Below, one piece after another: positions 1 through 7,679 of a stretch of DNA of 64,000 nt; within the stretch, counting starts at the first letter, position 1; every line of letters begins with the position of its first letter. This DNA is from Bhargavaea cecembensis. Its GTDB lineage: Bacteria > Bacillota > Bacilli > Bacillales_A > Planococcaceae. The stretch is taken from contig NZ_LQNT01000010.1 in NCBI RefSeq assembly GCF_001619585.1, positions 1-64,000 of the forward strand. The letters are read 5' to 3'. The notes beneath the pieces are model-generated. The model ran no database searches, was not told where the DNA came from, and worked only from the letters and a program-made list of their open reading frames with translations. A program made the translations under genes and the position numbers.

Positions 1-637
1 AGATGGAACCCAGGCTACTTATACAATTACTGTAAAAGAAAGTAGCGTAGTAGAAGTTCATGCTCCTAACAAAGCACCGGAACATTTGGAAATTGTAAAA
101 ACGATTGAAGAACCAACGGATGAAGAAAAAGGCTCCATAACCGTAGCTCATGCTACAAAGGTAATAGAAATGCTGAGAGCTCTTGCAGCAACAGATGGTT
201 CTAAACAAACTTATGAAGTAATTCGAGAAAATGGTAAGGTGAAAGGCGCGGGCAATAAATTAGCAACAGATGACCAACTTGTTGTCACAGCAGAAGATGG
301 AACCCAGGCTACTTATATGATTATTGCAGATGAGAGCAGCGAAGTAGAAGTTCACGCTCCTAACAAAGCACCGGAACATTTGGAAATTGTAAAAACGATT
401 GAAGAGCCAACAGATGAAGAAAAAGGCTCCATAACCGTAGCAAACGCTACAAAGGTAAAAGAAATGTTAAGAGCCCTTGCAGCAACAGATGGTTCAAAAC
501 AAACCTATGAAGTAACCGGTAAAAATGGCAAGGTGAAAGGCGCTGGAAACAAATTAGCAACTGATGACCAACTTGTTGTCACAGCAGAAGATGGAACCCA
601 GGCTACCTATACCATTATTGAAGAACCTGCTCAATAA
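1..637 (+). repeat. 294-bp in-frame tandem repeat
   Basis: Copies begin at 1, 295 and 589; the last is cut off by the stop codon. The copies are nearly identical at DNA level, with mostly synonymous or conservative changes, which fits recent duplication or gene conversion within a repeat protein. Confidence 0.85.
2..637 (+). CDS. Surface-type protein with 98-aa tandem repeats, C-terminal end (5' partial)
   Basis: The reading frame is open from base 2, so the first in-frame ATG at 86 is internal and the gene starts outside the window. The visible part is a tandem repeat with a 294-bp period (98 residues): the same DNA word starts at 1, 295 and 589. Each unit carries EPTDEEKGSITVA, LRALAATDGSKQTYEV and DDQLVVTAEDGTQATY. 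The beta-rich composition resembles repeat domains of secreted or cell-wall proteins of Firmicutes. The protein ends shortly after the last repeat, with no LPXTG motif or membrane segment at the C terminus, so anchoring, if any, must lie upstream. No exact function can be assigned. Confidence 0.75.
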   Translation, partial: DGTQATYTITVKESSVVEVHAPNKAPEHLEIVKTIEEPTDEEKGSITVAHATKVIEMLRALAATDGSKQTYEVIRENGKVKGAGNKLATDDQLVVTAEDGTQATYMIIADESSEVEVHAPNKAPEHLEIVKTIEEPTDEEKGSITVANATKVKEMLRALAATDGSKQTYEVTGKNGKVKGAGNKLATDDQLVVTAEDGTQATYTIIEEPAQ

Positions 638-697
638 AACAAAACGAAACATTCCTTTATAAAAGATCTAGATAGTGGAAGAAGTAGAACTTGAATA

Positions 698-750
698 CCC
701 CATGGCGATCATACCTTTTTGTTTGAGGTATTAATCGTCATGGGTTTTTT
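698..750 (+). terminator. Rho-independent terminator of the repeat protein gene
   Basis: The arms CCCATGGCGAT and ATCGTCATGGG, joined by a further CATACC/GGTAT pairing, form a long hairpin followed by TTTTTT. From here to 998 (about 250 bases, AT-rich) no gene is seen; the PGA promoter probably lies there. Confidence 0.75.
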
Positions 751-997
751 AATTATATTAAGAAATCTTTAAATTTTGGACTGCGGATTATTAAGGCGCC
801 AGGACAGCATATAAAACAAAAATTAAGACAATTAACCATGTAATTGAATAGTAATACAAGTTTATATTGACGTTATATGAAATTAATAATCGTTTGATAT
901 AGTAGCACATGGTAGAGCGATTGCTAATATGTGACAATTTATTTTTGGAAAAGGAGGATAGACGAAAATATAGTCAATTTACTGTGGAGGTGCAAAA

Positions 998-2191
998 ATG
1001 GTAGTCGAATTTTTACTCATTCTGTTATTAGCTTCTTTAGCCCTGTTTTTGGGGGTTAGGGATAAGAAAATAAACGATAAAAACGTCGCAAGTATCCCAG
1101 TACGGGTAAATGTAAATGGGATTAGAGGTAAATCAACCGTTACCAGATTGATAACTGGCGTTTTGCAAGAAGCGGGATATCATACAGTTGGAAAAACGAC
1201 AGGAACCGATGCGAGAATGCTCTACTGGTTTGATTCCAAAGAAGATCCTATTAAGAGAAGACTGGAAGGTCCGAATATAGGTGAACAAAGAAAGGTCTTA
1301 GCCAAAGCTGCTGAGTTAAACGCTGATGCTCTCGTGAGCGAGTGTATGGCCGTAAAGCCAGATTATCAAATAGTTTTCCAAGAAAAACTGTTACAAGCAA
1401 ATATCGCTTTAATCGTTAATGTTTTAGAAGATCATATGGATGTTTTAGGGCCGACATTAGAAGAGGTGGCAGATTCATTTTCTGAAGCAATACCCTATAA
1501 CGGCGACCTGATTATTAATGATAGTCCCTATGTTCCTCACTTTAAGCAAATGGCTAAGAAACGGAATACAAAGGTCCATGTATGTGACACGTCTGTAGTT
1601 TCTGAAGAATTCCTTAAAAAATTCGAGTATATGGTATTCCCGGAAAATGCAGCATTAGCACTAGCAGTTGCCGATGTTCTCGGTATCGATCATGAAACGG
1701 CACGTAAAGGAATGTTGAAAGCTTGGCCGGATCCAGGTGCCATGGAGATACTTCCCATTGGTGATGTAGATAATCCTAGTTATTTAGTGAATGGGTTTGC
1801 TGCTAACGACCCCACTTCCACACTCAATATATGGGAGCGTGTGGAACAACTGAGTTATCCTACAGACGATCCAGTTGTGATTATGAATACTCGATCGGAT
1901 CGGGTGGATCGTACGGAACAATTTGTTCAGCAAGTTTTGCCAAATATACAAGCAGAAACACTGGTTGCAATGGGAGACAGCACGGGGCTTATAGCAGATG
2001 CGTATAAGAGAGGGGAATTCCCCGTCAAAAACCTTTTAAATCTGGAAAATGCCAGTACCGATGAAGTTGTGCGAGCACTCCAACCCTACTTATCCGGTAA
2101 AAGTATTTATGGAGTCGGAAATATCCATGGCGGAGCAGATAAGCTGGTAGCTCAGCTTGAGCAAATGAAAATAACAAAAGAAATTGCTTAA
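998..2191 (+). CDS. pgsB: Poly-gamma-glutamate synthase subunit PgsB/CapB
   Basis: 397 residues, the usual length of PgsB/CapB, the ATP-dependent amide ligase related to folylpolyglutamate and Mur ligases that polymerises glutamate into poly-gamma-glutamate at the membrane. An N-terminal hydrophobic segment (about residues 3-19) precedes the nucleotide-binding loop GIRGKST at residues 41-47; GKTTGTDA and the central EDHMDVLG motif are also family features. GGAGGTG lies 6 bases before the ATG. It is the first gene of a pgsB-pgsC-small ORFs-capD operon; pgsC follows after 18 bases. The product would be capsule or released PGA. The family call is secure; capsule versus free polymer depends on the downstream transpeptidase. 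Confidence 0.95.
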   Translation: MVVEFLLILLLASLALFLGVRDKKINDKNVASIPVRVNVNGIRGKSTVTRLITGVLQEAGYHTVGKTTGTDARMLYWFDSKEDPIKRRLEGPNIGEQRKVLAKAAELNADALVSECMAVKPDYQIVFQEKLLQANIALIVNVLEDHMDVLGPTLEEVADSFSEAIPYNGDLIINDSPYVPHFKQMAKKRNTKVHVCDTSVVSEEFLKKFEYMVFPENAALALAVADVLGIDHETARKGMLKAWPDPGAMEILPIGDVDNPSYLVNGFAANDPTSTLNIWERVEQLSYPTDDPVVIMNTRSDRVDRTEQFVQQVLPNIQAETLVAMGDSTGLIADAYKRGEFPVKNLLNLENASTDEVVRALQPYLSGKSIYGVGNIHGGADKLVAQLEQMKITKEIA

Positions 2192-2209
2192 AGGGAGAGG
2201 AAGTAAAAA

Positions 2210-2671
2210 ATGTTTACATTTGATACGGGAGATATTTATTTAGCAATAACTGCAGGAGTTATTCTCAGCTTGTTTTACACAGAACGGACAGGAGCCATTC
2301 CAGCGGGGTTAGTCGTACCCGGTTATATTGCCTTGATGGTAATCTCTCCAGTGAGTATTGTTGCTACGTTTATGATCAGCTTTTTGACATTTTTAGTCGT
2401 CATGAAGGTGATTGGGAAATTTACAATCTTATATGGAAGAAGAAAATTTACAGCTATGATCACCACCGGAATCATTATGAAAGCAATTTTTGACTTTGCA
2501 TTTCCCCAATTTATTCCGGCGTCAGTTAGTGGATTGATTGCTATAGGGATTATCGTTCCTGGCTTGATTGCAAATACGATTGAGAAACAAGGGGTCCTGC
2601 CAACAGTCGGAAGTACATTATTACTTAGCGGACTAACCTTGGGGATCGTTGTTGCATCGAACTTAATTTAA
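2210..2671 (+). CDS. pgsC: Poly-gamma-glutamate synthesis membrane protein PgsC/CapC
   Basis: 153 residues, almost entirely hydrophobic with about four to five membrane segments, and the PgsC hallmarks ERTGAIPAGLVVPGYIAL near the N terminus and GIIVPGLIANTIEKQGVLPTVG near the C terminus. PgsC forms the membrane part of the PGA synthase with PgsB. GGGAGAGGAAG precedes the ATG. The stop codon overlaps the AGGAGG of the next small gene, so translation is probably coupled. Confidence 0.95.
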   Translation: MFTFDTGDIYLAITAGVILSLFYTERTGAIPAGLVVPGYIALMVISPVSIVATFMISFLTFLVVMKVIGKFTILYGRRKFTAMITTGIIMKAIFDFAFPQFIPASVSGLIAIGIIVPGLIANTIEKQGVLPTVGSTLLLSGLTLGIVVASNLI

Positions 2672-2686
2672 GGAGGAATGATAAAA

Positions 2687-2872
2687 ATGGAATCTACTGT
2701 GAGAATTGATGAAAAGGTAAAAAGAACAAAGCAAGCCAAACAAACACAACCGACATTGACCTTTAAACAATGGGTGTTAAAAGCAGTCAAAATACAAAAG
2801 AAAAGGACAAGCAGGGATTCCATAACGGGATTAATCATCACTGCCGTCCTCTTTTTAATTACTTTAATGTGA
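2687..2872 (+). CDS. Small single-pass membrane protein of the PGA operon, copy 1
   Basis: 61 residues from the ATG at 2687. An earlier ATG at 2678 is one base after AGGAGG and therefore unlikely; 2687 has a normal 10-base spacing. A basic, Lys/Thr-rich N-terminal half (FKQWVLKAVKIQKKRT) is followed by one C-terminal membrane segment (about residues 44-60) beginning DSITGLIITAVLF. It is a close paralogue of the next gene. It sits where pgsA/capA would be expected. Small PgsE/CapE-type peptides are known in PGA operons, but I cannot assign this one to that family by sequence. Role inferred: accessory subunit of the synthase. Confidence 0.7.
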   Translation: MESTVRIDEKVKRTKQAKQTQPTLTFKQWVLKAVKIQKKRTSRDSITGLIITAVLFLITLM

Positions 2873-2949
2873 TCGAACAAAAAGTAGCTGATTGCTTAGT
2901 AGACTAACCTTCAGGACCGCATCTAACTATATTTGAGGAGGAATTATGA

Positions 2950-3132
2950 ATGCAATCTATTATTGAAGAAAAGGTAAAAAAAACAAAACAAACACAGCAA
3001 ACAACTGAACAGAGACTAACCTTTAAACAATGGGTGTTAAAAACAGTCAAAATACAAAAGAAAAGGACAAGTACGGATTCCATAACAGGGCTAATCATTA
3101 CTGCCGTCCTCTTTTTAGCTGCTTTGATGTGA
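2950..3132 (+). CDS. Small single-pass membrane protein of the PGA operon, copy 2
   Basis: 60 residues, with GAGGAGGA 7 bases before the ATG; an ATG at 2946 is out of frame and stops after six codons. It shares LTFKQWVLK, VKIQKKRTS and DSITGLIITAVLFL with the gene at 2687, so the two arose by tandem duplication. The N-terminal 20 residues differ and are rich in Lys, Gln and Thr. One C-terminal membrane segment predicts an N-in topology with a basic cytosolic tail. The next gene, capD, begins immediately after its stop and has no ribosome binding site of its own, so this peptide may also drive capD translation by coupling. Confidence 0.7.
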   Translation: MQSIIEEKVKKTKQTQQTTEQRLTFKQWVLKTVKIQKKRTSTDSITGLIITAVLFLAALM

Positions 3133-3138
3133 TTGGAT

Positions 3139-4797
3139 ATGCTTAACAAGAAAGGTTTCTTATACAAAAGTAGGTATTACATTTTTATCGGTTTGGGTTT
3201 GCTTCTGCTACTTTTCATCATACTAAATGTCAGTGGCAGTGGTGGCCCACAATTAACAGACAATAATGACTTGATCCTTAATGATACAACGCAGGAAGAG
3301 GAAAAGGGCTCCTATGGCGTATCATCTGATAGTTCTGTTGCAACGGAAGTAGGTATGAGAATAATCGAACAAGGAGGTAATGCTGTTGACGCTGCCATAG
3401 CAGTGAGTTTTGTTTTGGGTGTTGCGGAGCCGTATGGATCGGGAATTGGTGGAGGCGGAACGATGCTAATTCATCCAAATAACGGCGAAGACCCAGTTGT
3501 TTATGATTACCGGGAAACCGCCCCGGAAGGTACATTGCCTTCAAGTGATATAGGGATACCGGGGTTTGTTAAAGGTATGTACAAGGTTCATGATGATTTT
3601 GGAACAAAGAATATGGAACAGCTCATGGATCCGGCTATCCATTTTGCTGCAAATGGTGTGACGGTTTCTGAAACACTGCATCATGCATTGGAAGAATCAG
3701 AGCACCTGCCCGATTTGAACCATTACTTCCCTGATGGAGAACCTATTGAGGCGGGAGAAGTATTGGTACAAAAACAACTAGCGGAAACGTTGGAAGATAT
3801 CAAAGAAAATGGGCCAAGTGCTTTTTATCAAGGAGACATTGCAAGTGCAATTAACGATGAGGAAGAGGATATAAAAGAGAATGATTTAGAATCCTATGAG
3901 GTGGAAGTCAAAGAGCCCTTACAAGGTGAATTTGGTGACTATGAAGTTTTAGCGCCACCTCCGCCTTCTGGAGGGATCATGTTAATTCAAGTTTTAGAAA
4001 TGGCGGAGTCGTTACAAATTGAAGATACCAAAGATCATCCTTTGGACTTTTCGTTAATGATGGGGTTGATTAATAGAATCAGTTACAGTGATCGTTTAGA
4101 AAATGTCGGGGACCCTGACTATACCGATGTCCCAACAGATGAAATGCTATCAGACGATCATATTAATCATCTCGTATCCGAAGTCAATGGCCTTGAGTTA
4201 TCGGAAGAATATCGCCATGATTTGGAGTCAGATGCTGATATTGAAGATCATGGAGACACCACACACTTTGTGGTAGTAGACAAAAATGGGATGATGGTAT
4301 CCGTAACGAATACGCTAAGCAGTTCCTTTGGATCAGGGGAATATGTGAATGGCTTTTTCTTAAATGATCAATTAAAAAACTTTAGTAATCGAGAAGATTC
4401 ACCAAACAGACCTGAACCCGGCAAACGCCCATTTAGTTATACAACACCGACGATATTAACCAAAAACGGGTCTCCTGCCATAGGGATTGGAAGTGCTGGA
4501 GGAAGAAAAATTACATCCATGGTTGCTCAACAGTTAGTAAAAATGATTAAGTTTAATGAACCCATTCAAGAATCAGTAAACAACCCACGAGCATTTTTGG
4601 AGTTTAACGAGGATATCTTACAAGTTGAGCCGGATTATGTGCTCTTAAAGAATCCTGAAGACCTTGGGATTGAAGTTCAAAATATTGGTAACACCACTTA
4701 CTTTGGGAGTGTACAGGGATTGGTTATTAATGACGAATCCGGTGAAATTCATGGGTTCAGTGATAATAATAGAGACGGCACTTGGATGTCAAAATGA
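3139..4797 (+). CDS. capD: Gamma-glutamyltranspeptidase of the PGA locus (CapD/Ggt type)
   Basis: 552 residues from the ATG at 3139; a TTG at 3133, directly after the preceding stop, is an alternative. A membrane anchor (about residues 15-31) precedes an Ntn-hydrolase fold. The autoprocessing site is clear: DTTHFVVVD, with the first Thr (residue 374 from this ATG) the expected nucleophile and new N terminus of the small subunit, followed by TNTLSSSFGSG. VGMRIIEQGGNAVDAAIA and GSAGGRKI are further family motifs. In B. anthracis CapD attaches PGA to peptidoglycan, while B. subtilis PgdS/Ggt-type enzymes release or degrade it. Position in the operon favours a CapD role. No Shine-Dalgarno is visible. 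Confidence 0.85.
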   Translation: MLNKKGFLYKSRYYIFIGLGLLLLLFIILNVSGSGGPQLTDNNDLILNDTTQEEEKGSYGVSSDSSVATEVGMRIIEQGGNAVDAAIAVSFVLGVAEPYGSGIGGGGTMLIHPNNGEDPVVYDYRETAPEGTLPSSDIGIPGFVKGMYKVHDDFGTKNMEQLMDPAIHFAANGVTVSETLHHALEESEHLPDLNHYFPDGEPIEAGEVLVQKQLAETLEDIKENGPSAFYQGDIASAINDEEEDIKENDLESYEVEVKEPLQGEFGDYEVLAPPPPSGGIMLIQVLEMAESLQIEDTKDHPLDFSLMMGLINRISYSDRLENVGDPDYTDVPTDEMLSDDHINHLVSEVNGLELSEEYRHDLESDADIEDHGDTTHFVVVDKNGMMVSVTNTLSSSFGSGEYVNGFFLNDQLKNFSNREDSPNRPEPGKRPFSYTTPTILTKNGSPAIGIGSAGGRKITSMVAQQLVKMIKFNEPIQESVNNPRAFLEFNEDILQVEPDYVLLKNPEDLGIEVQNIGNTTYFGSVQGLVINDESGEIHGFSDNNRDGTWMSK

Positions 4798-4803
4798 TCC
4801 ATT

Positions 4804-4905
4804 AAAAGGCCTCTCTGAATGCTGCATCCTCAGCAGCCCTCTGCCTTCCTTACAACGGAAGCGGCAGCTCCCGGTAGCAGGCAGATGCCTGCCTGACCTG
4901 GGTAA
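4804..4905 (+). other. Hairpin-rich 3' region after capD
   Basis: Three consecutive hairpins can be drawn before the terminator: GCTGC/GCAGC around 4819-4835, CTGCC-TTCC/GGAA-GGCAG around 4841-4867, and CAGGCA/TGCCTG enclosed by CCC(g)GGT/ACC(t)GGG around 4871-4902. It matches no riboswitch class I recognise. The rest of the gap to 5230 holds only the terminator and AT-rich sequence with no gene seen. Confidence 0.35.
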
Positions 4906-4907
4906 CG

Positions 4908-4937
4908 ACCTTCTCAGCATAAGCTGAGGAGGTTTTT
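4908..4937 (+). terminator. Terminator of the PGA operon
   Basis: ACCTTCTCAGC pairs with GCTGAGGAGGT across an ATAA loop and is followed by TTTTT. Confidence 0.85.
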
Positions 4938-5229
4938 AGGTCTTTCACTGAATTGGTGGGAGGCCTTTTTCCATCCTTTAGTTACATGCCCCATCTCTTC
5001 ATTACTACTGTGTCCACATCAGTCGGTCAGGAAGGATTATCATATTTTTTATAGAAGTTATCTAAGGTTCCCTCTCAAGTTTTATAAAACAAGTTTTATA
5101 AAAAGGGAATACCGAAATGAAGTATCGGATTGAGAACCTTAATTTCGATTTAAAATTAATAGGAACTTGCAGATATACCTTGTATAGAATATTGAGAAAT
5201 ACTTGCGAAGATATTTTAAGGAGGAATTT

Positions 5230-5661
5230 ATGCACAACATTACAAGAATGAAAATCGAAAAGCCGGTCGGTGACGTGTTCGAAGCCTTCGTTGACCCTTC
5301 AAAAATAGGGGGTTTTTGGTTCTCTTCCAGTTCTGAACGATGGGAAGAAGGTAAGGTCATTACACTCAGATATGATGAATATGAAGCACAGGGTGATATA
5401 AAAATAAAGGAAATTGATTTAAACGAAAAAATCGTGTTTCACTGGGGCACGAATGAAGAAGGAAATAAGGTTACGATCATCCTGAATGAACTGGGTCATT
5501 CTGAAAGCATCATTGAAATCACTGAAGAAGGTTTTAATGAAAATGATGAAAATATCATAAGCGTAATGTTGGATAACAAAGAGGGTTGGGTCTACATGTT
5601 AACTTGTCTGAAAGGGTATTTGGAGTATGGTGTTCATTTGAGGGCTTCACTGATCCATTAA
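5230..5661 (+). CDS. SRPBCC (AHSA1-like) domain protein
   Basis: 143 residues from the ATG at 5230, which has AAGGAGGA 5 bases upstream; a frame extension to 5203 lacks a ribosome site. The sequence fits the START/AHSA1 helix-grip fold: an N-terminal strand (ITRMKIEKPVGDVFEAFVDPSKIGGFWF), a central sheet with KIVFHWG, and a C-terminal helix starting at GWVYMLTCLKGYLEYG. Members bind hydrophobic ligands or act as stress-linked chaperone cofactors; none of that is specific here. It is a single gene, convergent with the following lipoprotein gene and separated from it by a shared terminator. Confidence 0.75.
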   Translation: MHNITRMKIEKPVGDVFEAFVDPSKIGGFWFSSSSERWEEGKVITLRYDEYEAQGDIKIKEIDLNEKIVFHWGTNEEGNKVTIILNELGHSESIIEITEEGFNENDENIISVMLDNKEGWVYMLTCLKGYLEYGVHLRASLIH

Positions 5662-5706
5662 ACTTCAATTGAGATCAGCCAAATTACCGTTCATCATTAT
5701 AAAAAG

Positions 5707-5757
5707 GCCAAAAGAGACTAACCAGGGAAAACTGGTTAGCCTCTTTTGGCGTGTTCC
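5707..5757. terminator. Bidirectional terminator
   Basis: GCCAAAAGAG plus ACTAACCAG pairs with CTGGTTAG plus CTCTTTTGGC over a short loop, a nearly perfect stem of 18-19 pairs. It lies between two convergent genes and can serve both. Confidence 0.85.
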
Positions 5758-6513
5758 TTAAATCTTGATGTCGATCTCCGCATTTTCCTTCAACTTTTCA
5801 ACTTGCTGAACGAGTTGTTCCTGCTGTTTTTGCTGTTGAAGAGATTGTTCGATTTGTGGTTTCATTTCTTCTAGTTTTGGTACTTCTTGATTCGCAGCCT
5901 TGCCTTGTTCCGCATATTGGTCGTAGGTTGTTTGAATTTCTTCATCGCTGACTTCACCTGCAGGAACTTCTTTCTCAACGTACTGTTGAAGTTGAATGTC
6001 CTGGGCTACTTGAGCTTTAAGTGATTTCATATCCATGCCGGATTCTTTAAGAGCTGCTTCGAATTCTTCTTCAGTTTTAAATTGTCCTTTTACTTCATCC
6101 AGTTTCTCATTGATGTCTGACTCTGAAGCCTGATAGCCTTTTTGATCCGCCTCTTGCAGAAGAAGCGTCTGTCCGACGAGGCTGTCAATGGTCTGGGTTT
6201 TTATTTGCTCTGCAGCTTCTTTAGAAGTAGGGTCTTGTCCCATTTGCTGCATTTGTCCCTGTGAAGAGGCTAAAGCGTTATTGTATTGGCTGCCCATAAT
6301 TTCTTCATCATTCACTATGGCAACGGTTTTCTCTTCATCGATTTGCTGTTCTTCTAACTTCTTTTGCATGTCTTCCATTTGCTTCTGCTGATCGGCTTCC
6401 GCTGTCATGGCTTTATCCTCATTGTTGGCTCCATCGCTTTCTTCATTTCCTCCGCATGCCGCCAAAACAACTGCCAAAAAACCGTTCATGAATAGAGTCA
6501 TCATTTTTTTCAT
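5758..6513 (-). CDS. SurA_N-type lipoprotein lacking a PPIase domain
   Basis: 251 residues. A lipoprotein signal peptide ends in LAAC with lipidated Cys20, followed by an acidic, Gln/Glu-rich linker. Residues about 63-200 match the helical SurA N-terminal chaperone domain (VNDEEIMGSQYNNALA, then TQTIDSLVGQTLLLQEA and DINEKLDEVKGQF). In PrsA or SurA a parvulin domain would follow; here only about 50 residues remain (SDEEIQTTYDQYAEQG to a coiled-coil end), too short for a parvulin. It is therefore likely an extracytoplasmic holdase-type chaperone rather than an isomerase. Confidence 0.8.
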   Translation of the reverse strand: MKKMMTLFMNGFLAVVLAACGGNEESDGANNEDKAMTAEADQQKQMEDMQKKLEEQQIDEEKTVAIVNDEEIMGSQYNNALASSQGQMQQMGQDPTSKEAAEQIKTQTIDSLVGQTLLLQEADQKGYQASESDINEKLDEVKGQFKTEEEFEAALKESGMDMKSLKAQVAQDIQLQQYVEKEVPAGEVSDEEIQTTYDQYAEQGKAANQEVPKLEEMKPQIEQSLQQQKQQEQLVQQVEKLKENAEIDIKI

Positions 6514-6670
6514 GAATAACGATCTCCTTCCTCAGACAAGAAGTCTATCCTGGCATTATAAAGCATCTATAATAGAAATAAAGCGTTATGGGCCATTCTT
6601 AATCGGATTGTAAAAGGACTGAAATCCGTTTAAATAATTGTAATAACGACTCGTTACTAACCAACTTAGG

Positions 6671-6710
6671 GGCTTCTCACTGGTTTTAATGACTACCGGG
6701 AAGCCTTTTT
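6671..6710 (+). terminator. Orphan terminator in the msrA leader
   Basis: GGCTTCtC..GGTT pairs with ACtACCgGGAAGCC and is followed by TTTTT. The gene to its left is on the other strand, so no annotated plus-strand gene ends here. It may attenuate msrA or end a short RNA. Confidence 0.55.
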
Positions 6711-6797
6711 CATTTGTCCGTTCTGTTATAATCGGGCTTATGTGATATGCCCCAGTCTGGGGTTTTAGGTCAGTTCCTGCATAAGGGGGAGAACGAG

Positions 6798-7268
6798 ATG
6801 GAAATCGTATATTTTGCAGGGGGATGTTTATGGGGAGTTCAAGCTTTTATAAAGACCTTACCCGGGGTTCAGTTTACAGAAGCGGGAAGGGCCAATGGAA
6901 CATCTGACACACTTGATGGCGACTATGATGGTTATGCCGAATGTGTCAAAACCGGATTTGATCCGGCAGTGGTCACCATCAGGGAATTGATGGGGTATTT
7001 CTTTGAAATCATTGATCCGTACAGTTTGAATCAACAAGGACAGGATGTCGGGGAGAAATACAGAACCGGAGTCTATAGTGAAAAGGAAGAACACTTAAAA
7101 GAAGCGAAGGCATTTCTTCGTGCGAGAAGTGATGATGAACAGATTGTTGTTGAAGTATTGCCTCTTTCAAACTATGTGAGAAGTGCAGAAGAACACCAAG
7201 ACCGGTTAGCCAGATACCCGAACGATTATTGTCATATCCCGGAAGAACTATTAAGTAAATATAAGTGA
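6798..7268 (+). CDS. msrA: Peptide methionine sulfoxide reductase MsrA-like
   Basis: 156 residues from the ATG at 6798, preceded by AAGGGGGAGAACGAG; a frame extension to 6747 is probably untranslated. The MsrA catalytic motif is AGGCLWG with catalytic Cys10 (usual form GCFWG; Phe is Leu here). DYDGYAECVKTGFDP and the YRTGVYSEKEEH block also match the family. The enzyme reduces methionine-S-sulfoxide in proteins, using thioredoxin. It is shorter than typical MsrA (about 170-180) and the usual distal recycling cysteines are not obvious apart from the Cys in NDYCHIP. Monocistronic, with its own terminator. Confidence 0.85.
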   Translation: MEIVYFAGGCLWGVQAFIKTLPGVQFTEAGRANGTSDTLDGDYDGYAECVKTGFDPAVVTIRELMGYFFEIIDPYSLNQQGQDVGEKYRTGVYSEKEEHLKEAKAFLRARSDDEQIVVEVLPLSNYVRSAEEHQDRLARYPNDYCHIPEELLSKYK

Positions 7269-7278
7269 TGGGCGCACA

Positions 7279-7318
7279 AGGCCCCTCAACCATTCGCTGA
7301 ATGGTGAGAGGCCTTTTT
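7279..7318 (+). terminator. msrA terminator, repeat copy A
   Basis: AGGCCcCTCAACCATTC / GAATGGTGAGAGGCCT with a GCT loop and TTTTT. It is nearly identical to the terminator at 11889-11928. Between here and 7680 no gene is seen (about 360 AT-rich bases). Confidence 0.85.
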
Positions 7319-7679
7319 GCATGGATATTTTCAGCAAGACATGAGGAGGTTTTTGTCCTCTGGAGTCTTTCTGTATTCTGGTCCGTACCAATTTTAAATG
7401 GGTTCAGGTGTTTTTTTCTCTGGAACAATCAACAAAAAAACGATGGTAAAATTCGTTAGTTCATTATATATTTTTTACTAAGAGGTAAATCAAATTGGTC
7501 ATGAAACCAGTATAAGGATTTTTCCTCCGTACACTTCTAAATGATCGCTGATGCTTTCACAGTCGGCGTTATATGTGACTCGATAAGGGAGTATGATGCA
7601 ACGTCAGGCAATACTTGCCCTGCAGCTTGGCCAAGCGTTTATCACTATTAAAAACATTATTTATACCGAGGAGACAAGG

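Noticed and set aside
4664-4927. Plus-strand ORF overlapping the end of capD
   Set aside because: Starts inside capD and runs through the hairpin-rich region and terminator; no ribosome site.
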